From NCBI GenBank assembly GCA_041661965.1, contig JBAZTH010000003.1:329162-393161 (forward strand): a stretch of DNA of 64,000 nucleotides, in the 5' to 3' direction. The notes below the pieces were generated by a model. It was not told where the DNA came from and searched no databases. It worked only from the letters and a program-made list of their open reading frames with translations. Each line of letters opens with the position of its first letter. Position 1 is the first letter of the stretch. Of the stretch, positions 18,470 through 26,400 are shown piece after piece. The DNA comes from Candidatus Margulisiibacteriota bacterium (GTDB lineage: Bacteria > Margulisbacteria > WOR-1 > O2-12-FULL-45-9 > XYB2-FULL-48-7). Position numbers and translations under genes: made by a program.

Positions 18470-19189
18470 ATGTTGAAACTCGGCGTTAATATAGACCACA
18501 TCGCGACTCTGCGGGAGGCCCGCAAAGAGGCTTTTCCTGACCCGCTGCTGGCGGCCAAAGAAGCGCTGGCTGGAGGAGCGGACGGGATCGTTTGCCATTT
18601 GCGGGAAGACCGGCGGCATATTCAGGAGCGTGATGTTCTGGGTTTAAAAAAAATGAAGGTCCGACTTGACCTCGAAATGGCGCCGACGGCGGTGATGCAG
18701 GCCTTTGCCCTCAAGATCAAACCGGAAATGGTCACTTTGGTGCCGGAAAAAAGAGTGGAGATCACGACCGAAGGCGGACTTGATGTGGTCAGGTATTCGC
18801 GCAAATTGAAACCCATGGTCCGCTCTTTGCGCCAGGCCGGTATCAAGGTCAGCTTATTTGTCGATCCGGAACCAAAACAGATCGCTGAAGCGGCGGCCGT
18901 TGGGGCGGATTTTGTCGAATTGCATACCGGGCGTTATGCCAGGACCGGTCAAAAGAAAGAGCTTGGCCAGCTGATTAAAGCGGCCGCGCAAGCGATTGAA
19001 CTTGGTTTATCGGTCAATGCCGGCCACGGCCTGGATTACCAAAACGTCAGAGCGATCGCCGGGATCGACGGGCTTAAAGAATTAAACATTGGTTTTTCGA
19101 TCATCGCCAGAGCGCTGGCTGTTGGGTTGAAAAAAGCGACCGAAGAAATGAAAGCCTGCCTGCCGGCAGGCAGGGAGGCCATCAAATGA
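18470..19189 (+). CDS. pdxJ: Pyridoxine 5'-phosphate synthase
   Basis: 239 residues. Conserved [15 protein letters not shown] at the start, [23 protein letters not shown] and the C-terminal [12 protein letters not shown]. It condenses 1-deoxyxylulose 5-phosphate with 3-amino-2-oxopropyl phosphate in the DXP-dependent vitamin B6 pathway. The last eleven residues ([11 protein letters not shown]) are encoded by a perfect 20-bp palindrome and its flank and look like an added tail, not part of the TIM barrel. ispF is directly upstream; both pathways use DXP. Confidence 0.95.
   Translation: MLKLGVNIDHIATLREARKEAFPDPLLAAKEALAGGADGIVCHLREDRRHIQERDVLGLKKMKVRLDLEMAPTAVMQAFALKIKPEMVTLVPEKRVEITTEGGLDVVRYSRKLKPMVRSLRQAGIKVSLFVDPEPKQIAEAAAVGADFVELHTGRYARTGQKKELGQLIKAAAQAIELGLSVNAGHGLDYQNVRAIAGIDGLKELNIGFSIIARALAVGLKKATEEMKACLPAGREAIK
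19155..19174. repeat. Perfect 20-bp palindrome inside the pdxJ 3' end
   Basis: The sequence is CCTGCCTGCC followed by its reverse complement. It lies within the last codons of pdxJ and supplies the residues CLPAGR. Its self-complementarity and its place at a gene end are typical of a dispersed short palindromic repeat that was accepted in frame. Confidence 0.6.
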
Positions 19190-19617
19190 AAATTGCGTTA
19201 GCGTCTGATCACGCCGGGTTTGCCATGAAAGAGCTGGTCAAAAAGCATCTTCAGGCAAAAGGACTGATCGTCAAGGATTTTGGGACCAACTCCGAAGAGT
19301 CGGTCGACTACCCTGATTACGCTTACCCGGCCGCTCAAGCGGTGGCGAAAGGGGAGTTCGACCGGGGGATCTTTGTTTGCGGGTCGGGGGTCGGGGTGAC
19401 GATCGTCGCCAACAAAGTTAAAGGGGTCCGGGCGGTCAATGCTCCGGATATCTATACCGCCAAACAAAGCCGCGAGCACGGTAACTGCAATGTCCTCTGC
19501 CTGGCCGGTAAACGGCTTTCTCCGGCTGAAGGGTTGGCGATCGTTGACGCCTGGCTGGCGACCGAATTTTCCGGGGATGAACGGCACCTGCGCCGCATCA
19601 ATAAAATAGACCGATGA
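19186..19617 (+). CDS. rpiB: Ribose-5-phosphate isomerase B / RpiB-LacAB family
   Basis: 143 residues. [19 protein letters not shown] at the start, [26 protein letters not shown] near 64-80 and the [13 protein letters not shown] block are standard for RpiB, which interconverts ribose 5-phosphate and ribulose 5-phosphate. The active-site cysteine (VCGSG) and His of SREHGN are present. An ATG-stop overlap joins it to pdxJ, and the next gene overlaps its own stop. Confidence 0.93.
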   Translation: MKIALASDHAGFAMKELVKKHLQAKGLIVKDFGTNSEESVDYPDYAYPAAQAVAKGEFDRGIFVCGSGVGVTIVANKVKGVRAVNAPDIYTAKQSREHGNCNVLCLAGKRLSPAEGLAIVDAWLATEFSGDERHLRRINKIDR

Positions 19618-20708
19618 AAGCGCTGATCATGGCGGCCGGCTACGGGACCAGGATGGAGCCGCTGACCCTGGCGGTCCCCAAGCCGATGACCCCGATCGTC
19701 AATCTGCCGACCATGCAGCACAACCTCGAGCTCCTGAAGCGCTATGGTTTTGAAGAGCTGATCGCCAATATTCATTACCACCCGGAGCAGATCGAGAACT
19801 ATTTTGGCGACGGTTACGGCTTCGGCGTCAATCTTACTTACTCCTATGAAGAAGAACTTTTGGGGACCGCTGGCGGGGTCAAGAAAATGGCGGCGGAGGT
19901 TGCCCGGGTCGACGATTCATTTCTGGTCCTCTCTTCCGACGCGCTGACCGATATTAACCTTCAGCGCTTGGTCGAATTCCATAAGAGTAAAGGCGCTTTG
20001 GCGACTATTGCCCTGGCTAAAGTGGGGAGCGTCAGCGACTTTGGTGTCGTCCTGCACGATGAGGATGGGCGGATCACCGGTTTCCAGGAAAAGCCGACCC
20101 CGGAAGAAGCCTTAAACGACCTGGTCAACACCGGTATTTATATCTTCGAGCCGGAGATCCTGAAAATGATCCCGGCCGGTTTTTATGATTTCGGCAAACA
20201 GCTCTTTCCTGAACTGGTCAAGAAAAAAGCGCCGCTCTACGGCTACAACATGGTCGAATATTGGAGCGATGTCGGCGGCCTGGATAAATATATCCTCTCC
20301 AATTACGATGCCATGAAAGGGCTGGTCCAGATCCGAATTCCGGGGAACAAGGTCGCCAGTTCGACCTGGATCGGCGAGCGGGAAAAGATCGAGCCGAGCG
20401 CCCGGTTTGAAGGGTCGGTCATCATCGGCGACCGTTGCCTGATCGGCAAGGATGTCTATATCAAGGATGCCGTGATCGGCGATAAATGCGTTATCCGGGA
20501 CGGCTCGGTTGTGACCGGTTCGGTTCTCTGGTCCGATGTGATCGTTTCCAGCGGTTCCCAGGTCAATGGTTCGGTTATCGGTAATTTCTCATATATAGGA
20601 GAAAAAGTAATAGTCAAAGAGAACTCGGTCATTGCCAACCGCTGTGTGATCCGGAGCGGTTCCTCCTTACCTGATCCTCTGCGCCTGCGCCCCAATTCGA
20701 TCATTTAG
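19614..20708 (+). CDS. NDP-sugar pyrophosphorylase with left-handed beta-helix domain
   Basis: 364 residues. Nucleotidyltransferase domain with the pyrophosphorylase signature MAAGYGTRMEPLTLAVPKPM, SSDALTDIN and EYWSDVGG. A C-terminal hexapeptide-repeat helix follows from about 265 (EGSVIIGDRCLIG, KDAVIGDKCVI and similar). Resembles mannose-1-phosphate guanylyltransferases or glucose-1-phosphate thymidylyltransferases; nucleotide and sugar are uncertain. It probably feeds the surface glycan genes of this region. Confidence 0.88.
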   Translation: MKALIMAAGYGTRMEPLTLAVPKPMTPIVNLPTMQHNLELLKRYGFEELIANIHYHPEQIENYFGDGYGFGVNLTYSYEEELLGTAGGVKKMAAEVARVDDSFLVLSSDALTDINLQRLVEFHKSKGALATIALAKVGSVSDFGVVLHDEDGRITGFQEKPTPEEALNDLVNTGIYIFEPEILKMIPAGFYDFGKQLFPELVKKKAPLYGYNMVEYWSDVGGLDKYILSNYDAMKGLVQIRIPGNKVASSTWIGEREKIEPSARFEGSVIIGDRCLIGKDVYIKDAVIGDKCVIRDGSVVTGSVLWSDVIVSSGSQVNGSVIGNFSYIGEKVIVKENSVIANRCVIRSGSSLPDPLRLRPNSII

Positions 20709-20724
20709 TTATCATTATAAGGAC

Positions 20725-20752
20725 GCAAGTTTTCCCTCTCCCAGTCCGATAA
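20725..20752 (+). promoter_or_regulatory. Sigma-28-like promoter P1
   Basis: GCAAGTTTT (20725-20733), 12 nt, CCGATAA (20746-20752). Placing CAAG on TAAA of the FliA/SigD consensus gives the same 16-nt distance to CCGATAA. It lies 21 nt upstream of the outer-membrane protein start. Confidence 0.75.
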
Positions 20753-20773
20753 GAATCGTGAAGGGGTGAGCGA

Positions 20774-21679
20774 ATGAAAAAATTTGCCGTACTTTTCCTA
20801 TTGGTTATATTTGCGGTTCCGTCTTTCGCCTTCGATCTTGGGGCGCGCGCGATGGGTATGGGGGGCGCTTTTACCGGGTTGGCCGACGACGTTAACGCTA
20901 TTGTCGTGAACCCGGCCGGTTTGACCTCCATCAATCGGGAGTCGAGCCTGATCGCGACCCGGATCTCCAGCTACCGCCAGTCGAGCTTGATCGGCGGGGT
21001 AGAGGTGACCAATATCGGTAATTTCGGGATAGCTTATTCTTCCTCAACCGACCAGGCGGCGATCGGTAATCTTGATTTCAGCGAGTTTTACTCGGAAAAT
21101 ATTGTTTCTTATAGTTCCCAGACCGTTTACCTCTCCTACGCTAATGAACTAAATAAAGCGATGTCGGTCCCCAACAGTCTCGGGGTCCTCTCTTATGGTG
21201 TGAACGTTAAACTTTCCAGCCGTAAATTCAACTCGGCCCAGGGGTTGGCCCAGGACGCGGGCTCGAATGTCGACGTTGATTTGGCGACGATGTTCAAACC
21301 GAACAATAATCTTTCGCTGGGGATGGCGGTCCAGAACATGATGAGCAGTGAGAAAGCGAATCAAGGCGGATCGTTAACCGCCAATGATGGCAAAGCCGGG
21401 CTTTTGCTCGGTATTTCCGGGAAGCTTCTGGATGGGGGGCTGATCTGGAGCGCCGATACCAACCAGCTTGGTTGTGAATGGCGGGTAACGGACGGCCTGG
21501 CTTTCCGGGTCGGCCGGGACAAAGAGAGCCTGACCTCCGGTTTGGGGCTCAATTACCGGGGATTCAGTGTCGATTACGCCTGCGCCCAGCGGAGCGGCCT
21601 GGTCCACTATGTTTCAGTCGCCATTGCCCCCTTTGGTGGGGAGTCGGCGGCCAAACAGGCGGCCTTGCCGGTTGAGTGA
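20774..21679 (+). CDS. PorV/UPF0164-like outer-membrane beta-barrel protein
   Basis: 301 residues. Signal peptide MKKFAVLFLLVIFAVPSFA, then the characteristic start LGARAMGMGGAFTGLADDVNAI and NPAGLTSI, as in PorV/UPF0164/FadL-type barrels. Alternating beta pattern continues to the C-terminus (GFSVDYACAQRSGLVHYVSVAI). Such proteins sit in the outer membrane; PorV shuttles cargo in type IX secretion, and others move hydrophobic compounds. Sharing the sigma-28-like promoter with the following genes suggests it is the outer-membrane part of the same system. Confidence 0.82.
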   Translation: MKKFAVLFLLVIFAVPSFAFDLGARAMGMGGAFTGLADDVNAIVVNPAGLTSINRESSLIATRISSYRQSSLIGGVEVTNIGNFGIAYSSSTDQAAIGNLDFSEFYSENIVSYSSQTVYLSYANELNKAMSVPNSLGVLSYGVNVKLSSRKFNSAQGLAQDAGSNVDVDLATMFKPNNNLSLGMAVQNMMSSEKANQGGSLTANDGKAGLLLGISGKLLDGGLIWSADTNQLGCEWRVTDGLAFRVGRDKESLTSGLGLNYRGFSVDYACAQRSGLVHYVSVAIAPFGGESAAKQAALPVE

Positions 21680-21680
21680 T

Positions 21681-21708
21681 GCAAGTTTTTGGCCGGTTTG
21701 ACCGATAT
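21681..21708 (+). promoter_or_regulatory. Sigma-28-like promoter P2
   Basis: GCAAGTTTT (21681-21689), 12 nt, CCGATAT (21702-21708). It begins only a few bases after the stop of the outer-membrane protein gene and precedes the 90-residue gene by 36 nt. Confidence 0.75.
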
Positions 21709-21744
21709 GTTGAGTGTAGGGAATTAGTGTAGGAGGAAAGGTGT

Positions 21745-22017
21745 ATGGCATTTAGCGACATAAATTTTACGTCCGGAGTTGCCGAATCAAGGGCCTCCTA
21801 TGTCGGCAAAAAACCGGGTTCAAGGGAAGACATCAGAGGTAATTCCAATAAGCTTGGCTCTGAAATTGAGGACAGCGGAGCCGCTGTTTCTAAACAATTT
21901 AAGGACAGCGAATCTGGTCCGGTCGTTTTGGCCGATCCGGGGACTCCGGAGACTGCCGCGGTTCCTGGCCAATTGCAAACAACCCAGGAGCAAAAACGTC
22001 CTGGCGTGGTCGTTTAA
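21745..22017 (+). CDS. Small unrecognised protein (90 aa)
   Basis: I do not recognise this family. The protein is hydrophilic, rich in Ser, Gly and Pro, with no signal peptide or membrane segment, and looks largely disordered. Its N-terminus (MAFSDINFTSGVAESRASYV) is rich in small polar residues like a type III-type export signal, which is suggestive only. It has its own sigma-28-like promoter, a good GGAGG, and is followed 12 nt later by the 373-residue gene, presumably in one operon. Confidence 0.7.
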   Translation: MAFSDINFTSGVAESRASYVGKKPGSREDIRGNSNKLGSEIEDSGAAVSKQFKDSESGPVVLADPGTPETAAVPGQLQTTQEQKRPGVVV

Positions 22018-22029
22018 GGAGATAATTTA

Positions 22030-23151
22030 ATGAGTGTTGGAACCGTAGCCACCCCAACTTCCGCGCCGCCGAGGACCGACTCGGTCGGCCGCGCTGCTTT
22101 GCCGTCGGATAGACACCCCACGATGATCAACGTTAGCGGGATGCTTTATCGGATGACCGGTAAACATCCGGCCGATAACGCGGAACAGAAATTCGGCGGG
22201 GTCCTGGGGATCGGCGGGACGACCAAATCGTACAAACAGGTTTGGGATGCCGCGGTCCAAGACGGGAAAATCACCCGGGACGAACTCGAACAAATCCTTC
22301 AGTTCTACGGCATCGACACGGTGACCGATAAGTTTTGGTCTGCTTTCGCTGGCAGCGGGACCGACGGGACGGTCCGCGACAGCCTGACCCTGGGGGACCT
22401 GGAAAAACGGATCTCCCTCCTGCAGCGGATCGACCACCTGACGGCTATCGGCCTCAAATACATGTGCGAATCGACCGATATCACTATTGTCCCGACCAAA
22501 GAATTTACGAGAACGATTAAAGATCGGGGAGCAAGTTACTGGGAGAATTCCACAAATCCAGTCGTCAGAGATGCCTGGCAGAACGCCAAAGCCCGTTCCG
22601 GTTTGCGGTCGGGCGACGCGCCGACCCAGGATACCTGGGACTGGTTTGCCCTCGACATGATGACGAAATTTGCTAAAGATCTTAAAGAGAGCGGGATTGA
22701 TGTTTCCGATCTGAACCTGAAGCATGGCCTGACCCGGCAATTGTTTGATAAGCGGGTTGAGGAGTGGATGACTAAAAACATAACCATAACGGAAGACCAA
22801 TGGTCGGCTCTGGTCGAGCAAGGGAAGATGATCGAAAAGTTGGAAAGCGCTTACGGCATTAAAATTGACGAGATTCAGCTTAATTCGCCGCAGGACGCGG
22901 CCGATCTTAACCAGGCCCTTAAATTGTTTGACGACGATAAAACCAAGAACAAGACCCAGGTCATGCAGATCCTGGGCCGTCTCCGCAATAGCCGGGTGGC
23001 GATGCCCGGGCAATTTGTGCCGGGGGCTTCACCTCCGCCTCAAGCCGGCAGTCTGCCGCCCCAGGCGCCAGTCGTGATTGCTTATGCCGGGCCGGTAACT
23101 TATCCGGTCAATAGGGCCGCGACCCCAAGTCATGGCGGTCGTGATTACTAA
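22030..23151 (+). CDS. Unrecognised cytoplasmic-type or exported protein (373 aa)
   Basis: Unknown family. The N-terminal 30 residues are Ser/Thr/Pro-rich and unstructured. Residues 40-330 are mostly helical, with one EF-hand-like stretch (VQDGKITRDELEQIL, about 76-90) in which only part of the calcium loop is conserved. The last 45 residues are Pro-rich (PPPQAGSLPPQAP). No signal peptide or membrane helix. It follows the 90-residue gene after an AAGGAG ribosome site and should share promoter P2. Confidence 0.72.
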   Translation: MSVGTVATPTSAPPRTDSVGRAALPSDRHPTMINVSGMLYRMTGKHPADNAEQKFGGVLGIGGTTKSYKQVWDAAVQDGKITRDELEQILQFYGIDTVTDKFWSAFAGSGTDGTVRDSLTLGDLEKRISLLQRIDHLTAIGLKYMCESTDITIVPTKEFTRTIKDRGASYWENSTNPVVRDAWQNAKARSGLRSGDAPTQDTWDWFALDMMTKFAKDLKESGIDVSDLNLKHGLTRQLFDKRVEEWMTKNITITEDQWSALVEQGKMIEKLESAYGIKIDEIQLNSPQDAADLNQALKLFDDDKTKNKTQVMQILGRLRNSRVAMPGQFVPGASPPPQAGSLPPQAPVVIAYAGPVTYPVNRAATPSHGGRDY

Positions 23152-23186
23152 TTGATTTTCAAAAAAGGCTATGGTAGGGTACAACC

Positions 23187-23414
23187 ATGATTGAGATATT
23201 TAAGGATTTCCACTGGCCGACCTTTTTTTTAACGCTGACTTTTTTTATCATTGGGCTTAACATCTGGTTTTTTATCGTCGCCAAACTCAATTATCAGGTT
23301 GCCAAGAACAAGGCCGACGAGGTTGATCTTAAACTTAAAGAACTGCTGCGAAAAATGGGTGAAGAAAACAAGAAAATCAATGAAGTTCTTGGCAAAACCA
23401 CGCCAAAAAAATAG
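23187..23414 (+). CDS. Small single-span membrane protein (75 aa)
   Basis: One strong transmembrane helix (about residues 10-33, FFLTLTFFIIGLNIWFF), followed by a charged helical tail with coiled-coil pattern (KADEVDLKLKELLRKMGEENKKINEVL). Probably N-out or N-in bitopic; it could anchor or organise another protein. No clear Shine-Dalgarno and only a weak sigma-70-like promoter upstream. It sits between two sigma-28-like units but lacks that motif itself. Family unknown. Confidence 0.65.
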   Translation: MIEIFKDFHWPTFFLTLTFFIIGLNIWFFIVAKLNYQVAKNKADEVDLKLKELLRKMGEENKKINEVLGKTTPKK

Positions 23415-23425
23415 CCTTCCGTCGC

Positions 23426-23453
23426 GCAAGTTTTCTCCCCCGGGAACCGATAT
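23426..23453 (+). promoter_or_regulatory. Sigma-28-like promoter P3 (leaderless)
   Basis: GCAAGTTTT (23426-23434), 12 nt, CCGATAT (23447-23453). The ATG of the 1698-residue gene is 10 nt further on, so the transcript probably starts within a few bases of the start codon; no Shine-Dalgarno is present. Confidence 0.75.
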
Positions 23454-23463
23454 ATAATTAGCA

Positions 23464-26400
23464 ATGCCTATTAACGGAATTACCCCAAAATATATCGAAG
23501 ATATTAAAAGCCGGGACGACATCGGCGTACCGGGCGAAATCCCTTATCTGCCTAACGACGACGAACAATTTTCGACTGACGAAACCGGCGATACTTCCGG
23601 CGTTAACAGTTCTTCTTCGACCAGCCAGACCGGCTCTACCACGACGATGAGCGGGGATTATGACTCCGGTTACATCGAGAACAGCGATGAATACAACAGC
23701 GCGGTCGACCACGCCACCGGTTCCCTGGACAACTCGGAAGCGACCGTCGACGAGATGTTCGCCGGGATCAACGACAGCGACTATACCAGCGATGCCGGGA
23801 ACGGCTACCAGTCGGTTAACGGCGAAAAGCTGGCCAATCTCCTTATTTTTCTTAACCTCCTGACCAACGCGCAATTGGCGATGAAGATGGTCCTCGACTC
23901 CCAGGATGAATTGAGCAGTAAATTGCGGGATATCCTTTTCGAGCTTCAGCCGGAAGAAGGGGCGGACGAAGCGACCGCCGCCGCCAAAGAGAAGATGTTC
24001 AAGAACGCCAAAGAGAAGCTGAAGATCGTCCAGCAGTTCATTTCCAGCCTCTACAAGAAAATTTATAACCACAACATGCAGGTCTACCAACAGCGAATGA
24101 AAGAGCTTGAAGAAGAAAAAGAAGACCGCGCCTGGTATGACGACGTCGGCAACTACTTCTCCGGCGGCCAGCAGGATATTGACAACGAAAAAGCTAAGCT
24201 GGAAGCGACCCAGCAGTATAGCGCCGCGCTTTCGGCCAACCTCACGGCCTTGCAGTACGCCCTGCAAACGATGGCGATTGTTTTCGAACAGATGAACACT
24301 CCGGAAGGGCGGGCGATCGGCAAGTCGCTTCGCGAGCTCAACCAGAGGGTGTCGGATGCCAACGCCGGAATGATCGCCGGCGGTTATGAGGATTATTACG
24401 ACGCCGACAACATGGGGAACCTCTTTCAGGATATTTTAAGCGAGATCCGCGACCGGATGGTCCAGGCGGAAAACATCTACCGGGCGATCGCTTATCTGCA
24501 GTCGGCCCAGCAGGAACTTTCCGATTCGGTCCGTGAATCGGTCCTGGAGATCTCGCCCCACTCTTCCAAACTGCAGTACCGGATGATTGCTTCGGAGGGC
24601 GTCTTCAACATGGCGAACATGTTCTTTGATAACGCTTACAATACCCTGATGATGAAGGTTAAAGCGCACAACTCGGAGGTCCAGATCTCCAAGAACATTG
24701 AAAAGCTAAAAGCAGCCCAGGGGTGGAAGATTGCCAGTATCGGTTTGCAGGTCGTGGCGGTGGTCCTGGCAGTCGTGGCGTCAGTTTTTTCCTTCGGCGC
24801 GCTGGCCGCTCCGGCCACTATCGCCGTCATTTCGCTTTGCAGCGCGCTGGCCGGCCTTGGCGCCGCTGGGTTGAATTCGATTGGCTCCGCCATCGCGGCC
24901 GGCGTTGACGATAATTACGATGTCAACGACCCGACTTTCTCGAAGGCTGGCGGGGTCGACCTGCAGAAACGCCGGAGCGTGACCGATGTTATCGACGATG
25001 CGGAAAGAGCGGAAAACGAAGTTATCAGCGGGATGGGGTCCGGCCTGATCGAAACGACGCAAGACGGGTATTGCAATCTGAATTCAAGAGCCTTGTCCGC
25101 CATGGAAGTTCGCCAGCAATCGATCCAGAACCTGGTCAAAATGATCGTTTATCTCAAAAAAGCCCAGCGCGACCTGAACCGGGCGATCCTCGGGATCGTC
25201 CTGGAGAAAGCGATCAAAGACCATGGCGAAGGGTATCTTATCAATAACCTTGAAAATTCGCTTCACCAGCGCCAGCTGATGACCCAGGCGATCAAGTTCC
25301 AGTTGCAGGAGAAAGTGACGGCCAAAAACATCGCCCGCCAGAATGAGATCATGGCGAGCAAGGCTTTTTGGAGCAGTACCTCCGGCGTGATCGGCGCCGG
25401 CCTCGGCGCTTTGTGCGCCGCGATCCCGGGCGCCGGCGGTTTGGCGGTTGTTCCGGCTTTAATGGGGATTGGTTCGGCGATCGGTTCGTCCCTTTATAAT
25501 TACATCGAAAGCCACTCCGAAGCGAGCGGCTACGGAATGAAATATGAATCGCACAGCCAGGAATTTGACCGGTTGATGACGGAGCGGCGGAAAGCGGCCC
25601 AGCAATCGCAAATTGCCGAAGATAAACTTTACCAGCTGGAAAACGCCGCTATTGAAGAGCTCATGGCCAATGGTTTAGTCGGCACCGGTGATGGTTATTC
25701 CGGGGTTAACTACACTCTGGTCGGTAAAGCCTATCAGCAGATGCTCAATATTCAAAATATCCGCCAGTTCCTGGTTGAGATTAGGAACGCGATGATCCGC
25801 CAGAGCGCCTCGACCCGCCGCCAGGTCTTAGGGATCAGTACTTCCGAAACGACCGATCTCGGCAATATTGTCGCCCAGCGGGGCTTGACCCAGGCGATGG
25901 CGATAGTCGCTTCGGTCACCCGGATGCTGTCCGACAAAGCGGCGGTCCAGAACCGGGCCCGCGACGCGCAGAAAGCGGCCAATATGGCGACCTTTTCCTT
26001 CGCGACCAACGTTGTCGTGGCGGCGGCCGGGATGGGGGCTGGTTATTCCCCCGGTGTCGTCGGTGAAACGGCGGCCGCGGTTTCCAGAAATATTACACCC
26101 GGTTTAATGGGATTGGTAAATGGAACGGCCAGTCTGATCATGAACGCGATTTGGGCGACAGATGATTACGGCGCCTATAACAATTACAGTTCCGATAAAG
26201 CGGTGAAAGAGATCCGGGGGAACCGCCGGCAAAAAACTGAACAGGATAATTTTGATAAACTGGCCGCGCTGGAAAACCAGGTCTTCCAGGAAATGGGGGA
26301 GAACTTGGTCCAGACCCTGCAGGGGGGGACCGGGGCGGTCAACGGCGAAATCACCGGAATTCTTAATTCCCGGATGCACGCTTTAAATAATTTACGCAAG

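Noticed and set aside
22027..23013. Long minus-strand open frame (328 codons) opposite the 373-residue gene
   Set aside because: Composition is typical of an antisense shadow, it has no ribosome site, and the plus-strand gene has promoter and ribosome site.
23152..23180. Sigma-70 promoter for the 75-residue membrane protein
   Set aside because: TTGATT with TAGGGT at 17 nt is too weak a match to list as a feature.
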